Notes: generated from the letters alone by a model not told the origin. Counted from the first letter of the stretch, positions 52,343-63,146 are shown. The stretch: 64,000 nucleotides of DNA from Branchiostoma floridae (GCF_000003815.2 NC_049988.1:9400181-9464180), one strand, 5' to 3'. Translations and numbers: made by a program.

Positions 52343-55300
52343 GTAAGTAACAAGGCTAAACTCAGACGACAGTAAGGTCGTTACGCTTGACCTAGACGTT
52401 TGTGTGTTCGATAAAACGTTTTAAAACATTTGGCCGCCATATGAGTTGACACATTGAAAAATCTTACTGTGAACGTCTGATTTCATTTTGTCAAGTTCAC
52501 TGTGAAGAATTTTGGATTGGTTGGAACCATAGCCACTATGCCTCGGTTCGTTGGCGTTGTTTTGACTGAAAGTCGAGGTACTGCTGTGAGACTGTTGAGG
52601 GAGGATGTGCATCCGGTAGCGGGCCTTAGGCACAGAGATTTGCCTGGTTTTCCTACAATCACACTAAGTGATCGCTGTCCTCTTTCCCTCCGGTTCTCAA
52701 CTCTGTAGTGCTAACATGAAATTTTAACTTGCTATATATTGGAAAGACAGGAATTCGGAAAGATGCTTCCAAGTTTTAACATTAAAATTATTTTAAGTTT
52801 TAACATTAAAATTATTTTGATGTTAAAACTTGGAAGCATCTTTCCGAATTCCTGTCTTTCCAACATGAAAAGAGAACATATTTCTCAAGTGCAAAACAGA
52901 GTCCTGGCTTTGATACCATCTTGGTTAGGTACTAGGTAAGGTCGTATAGAGGTCGACGGTAACCAAACCATGTATGACATCCAAACCTTGTGGTTCTCTG
53001 ACTCAGGAAAAATGCTTCTTATTATTAATTGAAAAGTAAACCTCCAAATCTGTCATTACTAATAATGCAGACCATCTGCAGCTACCTTTTGCCCAGCAGG
53101 TCACCACCTGTCGGTGGGCGGGTAGACTTAACAAAAACACCGCATGTTGGTTCGGCTAAAGACGGTGTCCAATGCATTGTGTCATCTTTTTTGTCACGAG
53201 AGTTTCACCAAAGAAATTACAGAACCCATGACAGTGATATACGACAAATTTTTCCGTCAGAAAAACAACTAATTTTTGTATAACACATCCTTAACTGTCC
53301 TAAAATGTCCTCAATTTGCTGTTGTAAACCTGTCACATAAGGCTTGTAACAGGGGATAAACGACAACAGTAATAAACCGATACCGATGTCACCACTGGTG
53401 TGGCCCTGGCCTGTTGACTCTACCTGGAAACATACCTGACAGTCCCAGATGGCAACAACAATGCCGTGATGCTTGGCCAAACTAAGCAAACAACAGAGGT
53501 ACGGACGGCATATGACATATGATGCCTTTCAACAAAAGAATAGGCCATCATGGTGTTTTGATTCTTAATCTGAAAAGATGAATTCAAGAAGGGAGGCTGT
53601 ATGCATGTAAAGCAAAAATAGAAGGCTGTATTTTGATACGTATGAGGCGTATGGACTGAAAATGACCAGAATAAAGGGCACATTGTTTTGTAGCTTCTCC
53701 CAACAAACGGTGCATGTTGAACATGTTGAATCAGATAACAGTTGGCAGACAAACAAAATAGGAGTATAGATAACTGTTGAGGAGAAGTGTACGGGAAGTA
53801 TCCGAGCGAACATATGTTGAATCTGACCGAATTTGGACATCGGGTGACTTCGCAGAGTTTGGCAAGGAATGAGAAATAGTTTGTTCTGTTCCTCTTGCGT
53901 TCATCCGGTTCTTCTGGGCTTGTAGAAAACCGGAAAACATGGTTTGCAAGATTTCGATCTGATGGCAAGTAGTCAGCACTTAGTTCAGGGAAGTCGATTT
54001 ATAATACATGTTGTATCGTGTAGTAGCCCTTACTGTATTGTTGTATGAATGATTTAGTTATGACTTTTTAAAGTCATAACTTAATCATTTTTTTTAAACA
54101 TTGAAAAGGACGCTCACAACACAGTGTTGAGACACAAATGATCCCAAATGTGATTATCAATTTGTTGAACATAATGTATGAAATGCTATAAAGAAAGCAA
54201 TGTAGTTATTCCTTTTATTGTTTTTTATTCAGAGGTTCCCGTAGTCGACATGGGGTCGTTTGGCATAAGAAGTCTCGTGCAGCGCGAGAACGAGAACTGG
54301 ATACTTGACGTCACAGTTTCCTGGGAACAACCTAATGGTGACACTCTATATTCTTTAACTCTTTGTCTTCCACTAGCGTTTAGTATATACATATGTTAAT
54401 TTATTACATGATGGTATTCCACCTCCTATTATATGTCAGCTCCTACCGAGTCTCTCTAAAAACAAGAAATCTCTTGTGAAATATCTAAAGCTTTTGTGAA
54501 TGTCATGTTTTATTCATTATGATTGTCAATTTCTCGCCAATTCTGTCTTTGCATTTTGCACATCCTGCGGGAACAATGTTGGACCAGGGCCAAGCCAACC
54601 TTCCCATCCTGCCAGTATCCTGTTACACCATCTTCTACATCACAGCCTCTCACGCTACAATATTCAAATAAATGCGGACACACTCCAAGACAAAAAAATA
54701 CAAAGATCAAAAACAGTTCCTCCATCTTCAAGGAGGTAATAATCTAACGTAGATTAAAACTGTTGCAGGAGTTGACCCCGAGGGCTACATGGTACTTCTA
54801 CAGGACCAGTATGCTGACATCACTGACGCGCAGACGGATGAAGACTTCATAGACGACTGGGACTTTGACTTTGACTTCGACTCGATCGGGTCGTCCTCGG
54901 TCGGCGCAGGAGTTACGACGGCACGACAACGTCTGGAGGATCGTGGATTCGTCTTCGTCGTAAGATAAATCCAAAGTCGATAATGAGCTATAGATTATTA
55001 CACTGATCTCTTGTCAAATGATCGAGATACATACTATAGTCCGGCCGTAACTGCTAGCTGCTATATGAAGGGTGTGTCCACACGTGTGTATATATTCAAG
55101 TCCGTATGAGGTCCGTGTGGAAGTCTTAGCCTCTAACAGCCCCCACAGGTCGCTGGAAAAATATTAGAAATTGGACAAATATAGATGCATAACATGCCAA
55201 CGGAGTTAGCCAATCGATGAGTATGGTTTGCGACCTAGCTAACTCGTCTGGTATGTTATCTGTCTATATATGCCTAATTTCTTTTATTTTTTCTCAGCAA

Positions 55301-58300
55301 CCTGTGGCTAAGACTTCCATACGGACCTCATACAGGCTTGAATATATATATATACGCACGTGTGAATTAACCTGAATCAACATTTATCTACAGTGTGATA
55401 TACAAGAATATTGCATTTTTCTCATATTTATTCTGGTGGTGAAGTTTTAATGGGGAGTTTTGCGTTGATACTCTATCGGTGTAGGAGAGCGTGTGACAAA
55501 TGATATGACGTTATATGTCTGACAAAGAGGGTGAATTCTACCATACATCAGTTGGGCTAATGACCGTGTAAAGTACTGCGCCATTTTTTATATCGCAAAC
55601 GTCGTTAACCGAACCTTACATCATTGTCAGTCTCATATTCAAACAACGCCAATGCAGAAAGCAAGGAACGAAATTAAGCTATCTGTGTGCCATTCATCCT
55701 AGGTATAAAATGTCTGTGAAATATTGTATTACAGGAGAGTGAATCCTACTCCGTCGGGGACTTAAAGTTTACGCGCGACTACGTGATTGAGGTGGGTATT
55801 AAACAAATAACATGTTTTCAGAATCAATCACTAGCATTATTTCACATTTTAATTCTTTTGTGCAGAAACTGTCTATGCTTCACGCTCAAAGTATTGTAGG
55901 AAATTAGAATACCATGAAAATCATTGTTAAAACCGTGATTGTTTGTTGCTACGGTCATGGTTGCACCGGTGCCCATAGCTGGTGTAGCTACTAGTCTCCA
56001 AGCAGGCGTTGGTGTGAAAAATCGTGACCTTTTCATTTCATCAATTTTTTTTCGACCGGCCTTCCCACCAGCAGGTGAAAGGAAAAGGTTACGATTTTCC
56101 CCACCAACCTCTGCTTGGAGAGTAGGTGTAGCCCAAATTTGTCTCGGTGGAGTGTCGGATACCGCGAGTGTACCTCTCAGTGTTTTTACAATTAGGTTAC
56201 GGTGTCTATTTGTCGCAGGCCTGGGTTGATTTTTAACTGTGACTTAAAAGTCCGGGACCCAGCCGTGCCCCAAAATAGTCCGGTAGCCATAGGGTGCCCC
56301 ACATTGCCACGTAGGAGCTACGCCCAAAAGTGCAGAAAAAAGCCGCCGTAATTTTTCAGATGGACCCGTAAGATAACTGCTACAGTGCGGGTAAAGCTGT
56401 GTAAGGAAAAAGTGGAACTTTTGTGGAATGCTTATTACTTATTTATAGTTTTCGGAGACAGTGTAATGATTAAGATGATACAAATTTTCTCCCCACTAGG
56501 TTGTGGTGTTGAACAACACAGACAGCGCGGGGCGAGGCGTTGTGCACATATTCACCACTCCAGGTAGATCCAATGGGGGAAAACGAACGTCTTATTTCAT
56601 GAATGCAAGGTTTAGAAAACTTGTTGTTTGCATGTTGATGTCCTCGAACATATCCACTCTTGCTAACGTCCAATACTTTGAGGATTTAGCTTCTACTGTG
56701 TAATATGTACGTGTCTAGCTACAGAGGATCTGAATAATGTGTTTGGACACTGCTGTATCTTCTAAATACCCCCTCACATGTAGCAAAAATCGATCGGACG
56801 ACGGGTCTGCAAGCTCTAAATTACGAGGAGGCATGACCATGACGGGAAGGGGGGAACTCTGCCATTTCTTCGTCGGCATCAGGGTTATGCCTCCTTGTAA
56901 TTTAGAGCTCGCAGACTCGTCGTCCGATCGATTTTCGCTGCATGTGAGGGGGGTAAAAGCAGGACTACAAAAGATAAAATATGTCATGACGTCCCAGAGT
57001 AAGAGGCTTTTAATCAAATTTTATTGTGGTCTTCATAGACTGCTACTCGCGTACCCAAGACTTGGACTTCTGTCGTCAACAAGGTAACTCTTCGTATATC
57101 ATATTTCTTGCTTTTATAAACTTTGGCATATCATTAGGTACTATATGGATGACACCAGCGCGCGCATCAATTTTCGGCCGTTTCCAAAAATAAAATAAAA
57201 AGTTTTCAATTATACTGTAAATCGTACAAATCATGAGAAACATGCCGTAGGTTGCCAAAAGAATGTCGGCAAACGTAATGGTCAAAGAAGAAGACGTGAA
57301 AGAACTTTTTTGTTCTGTATACCAGACTCCTTTTGCTGAGTCATTTGTTTAACCTTCCTGACTACTAAAATTTCATCAAGAAGGCAACCTTTTTAGGCCT
57401 ACCTTTTTTATTCACACGCTCGCATCTGTTTTTTGGTTCCCAGAGGATGTCATCCATATAACCAAATCAATGAGGTCTAATCTAAGAACATAACTGTAAC
57501 CCCGCCCTTATTTATCACTACAGATGTAGTGTTTGCCAGCCAGCCGGCCAACATGTCCCTCCTCAATGTCAGTGTGACGTGTGTTGAGGTTGTGGACGTC
57601 CAGGATGACGACAAATATGACGAGAATGGGGGAGGCAAGGTGAACAAAACCGTCGCCATGGCAACCGCGTGGATTTCCTGGGTCCGTCCCGTTCAGCAAG
57701 GTGGTGACATCGTCCTTTACCTCATCCGCCTGACGGAGCATGACGGGAAGAATGTGCACTATGGTGTGTTTGACAAGACCGTGGCTGAGGTGAGGATGTG
57801 TTGTGTTTGTGAAGGAACTACCCTCAAACGCTCAAATGGAAGGGACTACCCTCAAATATCATCTTCTAAGACTATGTAGTCAGGCATATTTGATTTAAAG
57901 ACCGAGCAAAGCTTTCTGAAGGTCAGAGCTGGAAGGATCTATAGATTTGTGACCGTTGGGGTGGGGGGCAAGACGAGCGTTTCGGTGCAATTCCTCCAAA
58001 TGTTTTCTCCCATCATTCTACATTTTCGTACACTGTACGCTGGAATTTATTTCGTTCGTTGAAAGCTCTACATGCAGTCCCCAATTAAAATCTCAGTGTA
58101 CCCCTCAATGACTTATGATTCAAACGTAAACAACACACGCATTCTCCTTCCCAGGATTCGAACAGAAATCCACTCGTTCCCATCCTGTACGTCATTGACC
58201 AAGTCAAGCTGAACCAGACCTACACCTTAAAGGTAAGAGAGTTACCTAACGCTGCATTTATTACTCCTTTTTAAGGACTAGCCAAAGGAATGCAACAAAA

Positions 58301-60080
58301 ACATGGCCTTGCATAACGGTGTTTTTTCCGACCATAGCAAAATGTTTATTATTCGCACAAACATTTTCCGCGTCTAAACTTTTGAAATGCAAGGGCAGAA
58401 GTTTAGTTTACAATGGCAATACATGCTTTTTAATAATATTATTGACGTCATACTAATTTTAATTTGAATCCTCTGACGACCACGTTGTCGGGTAATTGAA
58501 TAAAGCAGTAGCATCTTCGTGCACGTACGCTGTAATCCAACATGGCGCAGACGACGTCAAATGAAAAGCTTATATAGCAGCGCGTCCTTCCTCTTGTAAA
58601 CAAGTTCTAAAGGTGGGATCACACCTGCGTATATATTCAAGTCCGTATGAGGCGCGCTTGGGAGTATTTACCTCCACCAGGCCCCACAGGCCGTTGGAAA
58701 AATAATAGAAATTGGACAAACGTAAACAGGTAACATGTCAGACGAGTTAGCTGGGTCGCTAACCATACTTCTCGGTCAGCTAACTCATCTGGCATGTTAT
58801 GTATCTATATTTGTCTAATTTGTACTATCTTTCCCGCGACCTGTGGAGCCTGGTAGAGACTAAGAGCGGCATACGCACCTCAAACGGACTTGAATATATA
58901 CGCATGTGTGACCTCACCTTTACCCTACAACTCCACAGGTGACGCCGTGGGTGAACAAGACAGGTGACTTCAGTCCCTACGGAATGGCGGGACAGCTCAC
59001 CTTTCACACCAACAACCTCTCAGCAGGTGAGGACTTAATACGGTAAAGTGAAATTGGGTCTTTTCTGAAACAACTGAAATCTTGACTGTTTCCAGGGCCT
59101 ACATCTGCCAACTCTTCGGCACCAGGTAAAAGGAAATTTTGCCCCCCCCCCCCCCCCCATGCCCATGGTCGGATTCTACGATTTGTTTCCTTGCAAAATG
59201 GTAGAATTCATTTATTGCCCCATAAAAGGTAGCCACTTTTGTCTGTCTGGTATATCTTTAGATTTCACTGATGGGCACTGGTGGATCCTTTGTGGTAGGC
59301 CATTGACATGACACCCAACCGTACTTTGTAAGGATGTGTGAATTGCTTTCTACCTAGCCCACTGACCCAAGATTACAAAAAATTGTAGAAAATGGTAAGT
59401 AAAAACAACAGCCTGGGGAGTAATGGCACGTTTTATACAATGAATCTCTTCCTTTCATTTGTTACTAGTGCTCTGAAGAAAAGGCATTGTTTTAGACTGA
59501 AATTATGTGTATGTGGCTCTGAATGGTAATATGTACAGTTTTGTGATAGCAAAACCTGTATTATTTTCCATCGGAACTTAATTTGTTATGGGAAAAATGA
59601 AGAAAAAAAAATGGACAGTCGAATCCTAACGAATAAAAAATAAGATAAAGCAAAACATTTCAACATGACAACATGTCCACTTCAATTTGTAACTAATAGA
59701 AACACCATATATGTAATGATGATATACTAGTAGATCATGGAGGGGGGGGGGTAAAGATGTGAAGCAAAACGTACGGGTACAGTACCGAAATAGAATTATT
59801 CCGAAATGAAAGTACATTCTAATGTATCCACTTCAATCAGATCTAGTAGATAATAAAGACTGAAAACAGCATAATGATAAAAGCCGTAACCAACTACGTG
59901 TATTCCTGTCACCCAGAACGCTGTTTCCCCCAAACTGGGACCCAGGTTACCGCCAGCGCGGTCTCTGGCACACCTGCCACCACACCTGTCACCACACCTG
60001 GCGCCATCTTCACGTTCTGTTGTCTCTTCATCATCCTCAGTCTGCCGCTGGTGGACCTCAAAGTCGCCTGTTTGCTTTAG
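52270..60080 (+). CDS. Ten-exon gene for a secreted/membrane-anchored protein with two fibronectin-III-like domains
   Basis: Predicted exons: 52270-52342, 54233-54337, 54769-54959, 55735-55791, 56500-56563, 57524-57789, 58155-58232, 58939-59026, 59096-59125, 59917-60080. All junctions have GT/AG ends and the phases match throughout, giving 1116 nt = 371 residues plus stop. Layout: signal peptide (about 1-22), FN3-like domain 1 (about 26-164), FN3-like domain 2 (about 165-307), Ser/Thr/Pro stalk (308-346), hydrophobic segment (347-363) and an eight-residue tail. At least six N-glycosylation sequons (NNT, NMS, NVS, NKT twice, NQT) fit an extracellular protein. The FN3 call rests on the tryptophan strands VSWEQP and ISWVRP, each followed by a GYMVLLQ or IVLYLIRL strand. 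I do not recognise a named orthologue. Least certain are the last two exons and the exon 2 donor. A neighbouring zinc-transporter gene converges on it from the right. Confidence 0.78.
52739..52863. repeat. Perfect 44-bp inverted repeat in intron 1 of the FN3 gene
   Basis: Arms 52739-52782 and 52820-52863 are exact complements (TTGGAAAGACAGGAATTCGG onward). The 37-bp spacer repeats TTTTAACATTAAAATTATTT, which also overlaps the arm end. No target duplication. Confidence 0.85.
54048..54089. repeat. 42-bp near-perfect palindrome in intron 1 of the FN3 gene
   Basis: Twenty-base arms (AATGATTTAGTTATGACTTT) match at 19 of 20 positions around a 2-base centre. Confidence 0.75.
54233..56563 (+). CDS. 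FN3-protein exons 2-5: first fibronectin-III-like domain
   Basis: Four exons (54233-54337, 54769-54959, 55735-55791, 56500-56563) encode residues 25-164. Strand-like segments are WILDVTVSWEQP, EGYMVLLQDQ, FVFVESESYSVGDL, FTRDYVIEVVVLNNT and GRGVVHIFTTP, in FN3 order. The mid-domain loop carries a strikingly acidic, aromatic insertion around residues 78-95 (DEDFIDDWDFDFDFDSIG), which may bind cations or partners. Exon 2 ends CCTAATG|gtgaca; exon 3 ends GTC|gtaaga; exon 4 ends GAG|gtgggt; exon 5 ends CAG|gtagat. Confidence 0.72.
55068..55374. mobile_element. Foldback MITE in intron 3 of the FN3 gene (pair member 1)
   Basis: The arms contain CGTGTGTATATATTCAAG and its complement, then CCGTATGAGG, and an inner inverted pair around CTAACTCGTCTGGTATGTTA. 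Internally similar to the element at 58610-58920 but with worn ends; no TA duplication is visible. Confidence 0.65.
55989..56124. mobile_element. MITE of the TACTCTCCAAGC family in intron 4 of the FN3 gene, 8-bp duplication
   Basis: Ends TACTAGTCTCCAAGCAGGCG and CCTCTGCTTGGAGAGTA. GGTGTAGC flanks it at 55981-55988 and 56125-56132. The left end has two extra bases relative to relatives. 136 bp, non-coding, foldback. Confidence 0.7.
56767..56955. mobile_element. Foldback MITE in intron 5 of the FN3 gene
   Basis: Arms of about 70 bp: TACCCCC(C)TCACATG, AAAATCGATCGGACGAC and AGCTCTAAATTAC(G/A)AGGAGG, then the complements. 189 bp. An AAA repeat flanks it but is too short to count. The high arm identity suggests a recent insertion or gene conversion. 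Confidence 0.65.
57524..59026 (+). CDS. FN3-protein exons 6-8: second fibronectin-III-like domain
   Basis: Exons 57524-57789, 58155-58232 and 58939-59026 encode residues 164-308. Recognisable strands are MSLLNVSVTCVEV, VAMATAWISWVRP, DIVLYLIRLTEHDG, VHYGVFDKTVAE, ILYVIDQVKLNQTYTLKVTPWV and QLTFHTNN. The order and the ISWxRP / YxIRL / LNQTYTLKVTPW pattern are FN3-like. Exon 6 has an Asp/Gly/Lys-rich loop (DVQDDDKYDENGGGK). The exon 8 acceptor lies only 18 bp past the end of an inserted MITE. Confidence 0.75.
58610..58920. mobile_element. Foldback MITE in intron 7 of the FN3 gene (pair member 2), TA duplication
   Basis: Ends AAGGTGGGATCACACCTGCG and, as complement, AAGGTGAGGTCACACATGCG; TA at 58608-58609 and 58921-58922. 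Arms continue with TATATATTCAAGTCCGT on both sides. 311 bp. It ends 18 bp before exon 8, so it abuts the 3' splice site. Confidence 0.75.
59096..60080 (+). CDS. FN3-protein exons 9-10: stalk and C-terminal hydrophobic anchor
   Basis: A 30-nt microexon (59096-59125, residues PTSANSSAP) follows a very short 69-bp intron. The final exon, 59917-60080, encodes a Thr/Pro-rich stalk (GTPATTPVTTPG), then a hydrophobic run (AIFTFCCLFIILSLPLV, residues 347-363) and DLKVACLL before TAG. The hydrophobic end could be a GPI-attachment signal or a single transmembrane helix with a minimal tail; the short polar end leans towards GPI. Another acceptor (cccag|gttacc) lies downstream within the exon, so the exact junction is uncertain. 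Confidence 0.6.
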
Positions 60081-60541
60081 ATATTATATTTATTTGTGCA
60101 AATATATCTTTTCTCGTAAGGCCTAGGACATATAATTTCCACGTTTCCATCCTGAATCAGTAGGGAGGGATTCTCTTGATTTTTCTAGATCTTACCCTGG
60201 GAACCAGACTTTTAGCCAGGAAATCTGTTCGGCAGCTAAGGCAGGTCTTCCCGAGAACCTTAGATAAGCACACCGGGGATTTGTCATGCAGGGAGAGTTT
60301 GCCGGCATAGTTTGTCGGATCACTTCGATATAGGCCGACGTTATTTAACAACTACAATTTGAAAGTGAACTGCATGAAAACGCTGATATTTTCAGCATCA
60401 TACTTTAGTTGTACAGATGTACATCGTACAATATTCTGTTGTAATGGAGATGAGGGGAAGATGTTGGAAAATGATTCTACAACTTTTTCATCACTCATAT
60501 TTTAGATCGAAAATCTTCTGTCCCTTGCCAGCTGTCGACTC

Positions 60542-60979
60542 AATAAAAAAGGCAAGGGATCGCAAGTTTTTGCTTGGCACGGCAATTCCAAACATTCATT
60601 TTCTTAGGCCTAAGCATCAATATGTTGTCTGTAACGTCTTGTGCGCTTGCATAAAGAACTGAAGTCGTACTGATCGCGTGTCTTTGTCAACCCAAGAAGA
60701 CATAGATGAAGTACGACGCTCCATGGTCATGAAACTAAGTAGCTTAAACTAAGACCTGGTATTTCCGAGGGATTAAAAATGAATGTGATAGCTGGTCAAT
60801 GTTATTTGTGTTCGTACACTTCGATGTAAAGAATTGAACTTTTTTCGTGTCAAACCCAGTGGGTTGTTGTTATTTGAAGACTAATATCCATATCAGGATA
60901 TGTATTGATAGTTGCACATCATGTGTGGGTGAACCAGAATGTGTAGTGTTGAAAACGCATGCAGATGTGCCGAAATAAA
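60542..60979 (+). terminator. Candidate polyadenylation signals of the FN3-protein gene
   Basis: AATAAA occurs at 60542-60547 and 60974-60979, 0.46 and 0.9 kb past the stop codon at 60080. Either could end the transcript. The distal one is about 50 bp from the first - strand polyadenylation hexamer of the convergent zinc-transporter gene. Confidence 0.4.
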
Positions 60980-61025
60980 ACATAGACTCAGCAGAAGGTA
61001 AAGATATCATTTTGCTTAATGCGTT

Positions 61026-61158
61026 TTTATTTATTCAATTTCTCAAGATTCTCTATAGCATTTCAAACATTCGTCGTCGTTTCTCCTTTCAATAACGTAT
61101 ATTTATATCGTATTTTATTCGTACTTTAATTCTAATTTTACCCTTGCAATAATTTATT
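61026..61158 (-). terminator. Candidate polyadenylation signals of the zinc-transporter gene
   Basis: On the + strand, TTTATT (AATAAA on the - strand) occurs at 61153-61158, 61114-61119, 61030-61035 and 61026-61031. The nearest gives a 3' UTR of about 0.54 kb. Confidence 0.4.
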
Positions 61159-61698
61159 TTGGAAACGCGATGTCATTATGTCATGCATACTCCATAGCCT
61201 TTTCTATATTACAATTTATGAAGTGATGTATCAATAACTATACGGCTTATCTTTGTTGCTAGACTTAAACATCTTTAGCAAATATATACTTGCATCATAA
61301 CTACAGACGACGTCTTCAACAAAAGCTCTCCACAGTAAAACGGGGGAAACTACATTGCAAAACGACGCGCCAACATGTTAATACATTTCCATTTAGATAC
61401 GATATTGTTTTACGCAGATATATCATTTGTATAATTGAAAGTAGTACTGCATGACGCGTTTTTACTAGCTCTCTGGTTCCTTACGTTTCAGATATATGCA
61501 CGTACACACTAGAGTATCTCTGTAACACTATATATTCACATACATGTTTGTTATACCACGTAGATCTGTTTATCATATAGATATGTAGATCATATTTCAA
61601 TTTGTTATAGCTAGTACATTCTGGGATATATGTTGAATATAGATAAGATTGACATCAATGGCTTTGAATATTATTTCATATATCTTTGAGTAAAACAC

Positions 61699-61844
61699 TC
61701 AGCCTACGGGAAGTCGGCAGTTGTCGCATGTTTTCATGGTGGGGTGGAAGTCCTCGACTTGCAGGGTCACGTGTTGGATATCGTACTCCAGGTTGACTTG
61801 CGCCGTGGCCTCCCGCAAAATCTCCTGGGAGTCTGCCGAAGGGT
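61699..61844 (-). CDS. ZnT last coding exon with terminal CxxC
   Basis: 146 nt on the - strand after acceptor tctttcag|. It encodes the last beta strand (HVTLQVED) and the CDNC motif, seven residues before the stop at 61701-61699. Terminal CxxC motifs in vesicular ZnTs can bind an additional zinc. Confidence 0.85.
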
Positions 61845-62902
61845 CTGAAAGAGAAGAGGGAGAGACGATCTTTGTTTTAACATGATTAGGGGGCTATTTT
61901 AGGCCATCTTTGACAAGGATCAATAAAACTCAAAGTTTGCCGTCATTCGTGGTGATGGTAAAAGGGGCACTTACACCGGAAACAAGATCAATGGTTAGGG
62001 ACAAGCATTTTAGTATGGATGGACGGTGTTCAGCACCAAGGACAGGGGTGTTTGTCTTTGTGTGGATGGCATTCAGCGCCAAGGGCATGAATATTCACTT
62101 TTATGTGGATAGCATTCAGTACCAAGGACATGGATTTTTACCTGTATTTGAATGGCGTTCAGTACGAAGAATAGGGATGTTTTTGTGTGGGAGGCACTCA
62201 GCACCAAGGACATGCATGTTTACTTGTGTTTGGATACCGATCAGTACCAAGGACGGGTACGTTTGCTTGTGTATGGCTGGCGTTCTGCACAAATGGCATG
62301 CGTCTAAATCTGTGTGTGGATGGCGTTCCGCACAAATGGCATGCGTCTAAATCTGTGTGTGGATGGCGTTCCGCACAAATGGCATGCGTCTAAATCTGTG
62401 TGTGGATGGCGTTCCGCACAAATGGCATGCATCTAAAGCTGTGTGTGGATGGCGTTCAGCACAAATGGCATGCGTCTAATGTGTGTGGATGGCGTTCCGC
62501 ACAAATGGCATGCCGCACAAATGGCATGCATCTAAAGCTGTGTGTGGATGGCGTTCAGACCCAAGGACAGATGCGATTTCTTCGATTATTCGCCTTCTCT
62601 ATTCTGGTTACATCTTCGCGCTCACTCATGTTTTATTTCACCCAGTCCATTTTTCAACACCTCAAATATTTGTCTGTGCAACATATATCTGACGCAGATC
62701 CCATCCCTCTCAACCCCATCCATAATGCTTTGCCACTGTCCGATCGGACGATGACCTTCCTACTGACCTTTGACTATGTGTGAGGTGAGGACGAAGTGAT
62801 GATCACACAGTATCCAGACGTGCAGGTCATGAACTTGGACCACACCAGTAACCTTGCCCAGGGTCTCCGCGACCTCACCAAAGTCGAGCTCTCGCGGAAA
62901 TC
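61699..62902 (-). CDS. Zinc transporter of the SLC30 (ZnT, cation diffusion facilitator) family, C-terminal exons only
   Basis: Two exons on the - strand, 62902-62768 and 61844-61699 (stop TGA), join in phase 1. The first encodes GFPRELDFGEVAETL, then GKVTGVVQVHDLHVWIL and VLTSHIVK. The last encodes DPSADSQEILREA, QHVTLQVEDFH and ends MKTCDNCRLPVG. ZnT proteins move zinc from cytosol into vesicles or out of the cell. Their cytoplasmic C-terminal domain has exactly this plan: P-x-x-hydrophobic-x-F start, V-x-G-V-x-x-x-H-x-L-H-x-W core, a HxVT(I/L)Q(I/V)E strand and a terminal CxxC. The CxxC and the QVED block resemble the vertebrate ZnT2/3/4/8 group. The transmembrane exons must lie beyond 62902; I saw none up to 64000. 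The intron between the two exons (61845-62767) holds a 43-bp minisatellite. Confidence 0.88.
62020..62570. repeat. 43-bp minisatellite in the zinc-transporter intron, about 12 copies
   Basis: Right-hand units (62290-62560) repeat TGTGTGTGGATGGCGTTCCG + CACAAATGGCATGCGTCTAA + ATC at an exact 43-bp period. Left-hand units are diverged and 40-50 bp long (TGTGGATGGCATTCAG then CACCAAGGACATG), so homogenisation increases to the right. Confidence 0.85.
62768..62902 (-). CDS. ZnT penultimate exon: VHDLHVW core of the cytosolic domain
   Basis: 135 nt on the - strand, entered in phase 1 after acceptor ctgcag| and left in phase 1 at AAAG|gtcagt. It carries VHDLHVW, the most conserved motif of the CDF C-terminal domain, which adopts a metallochaperone-like fold. 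The rest of the gene lies to the right. Confidence 0.85.
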
Positions 62903-63146
62903 CTGCAGAGAGAATGGTAAAACTAGTTCACCTTTATCATATTTATGTTTCTATATCCGTTGTATATAACAGTCTACTAAGGGATGATAAGTGGACAGCA
63001 AGTGGTTTCAAACTCAGATATTTTCAAAATATCATAGTTTTTTTAACATCGTGTGTTGAAATCCCTAAGTACCCTGTTTTTATTTAGAACGGATATAGGA
63101 TACCCCGCGCGAGTAAAGGCGATTTAACGATATAGAAATCTCAAAT

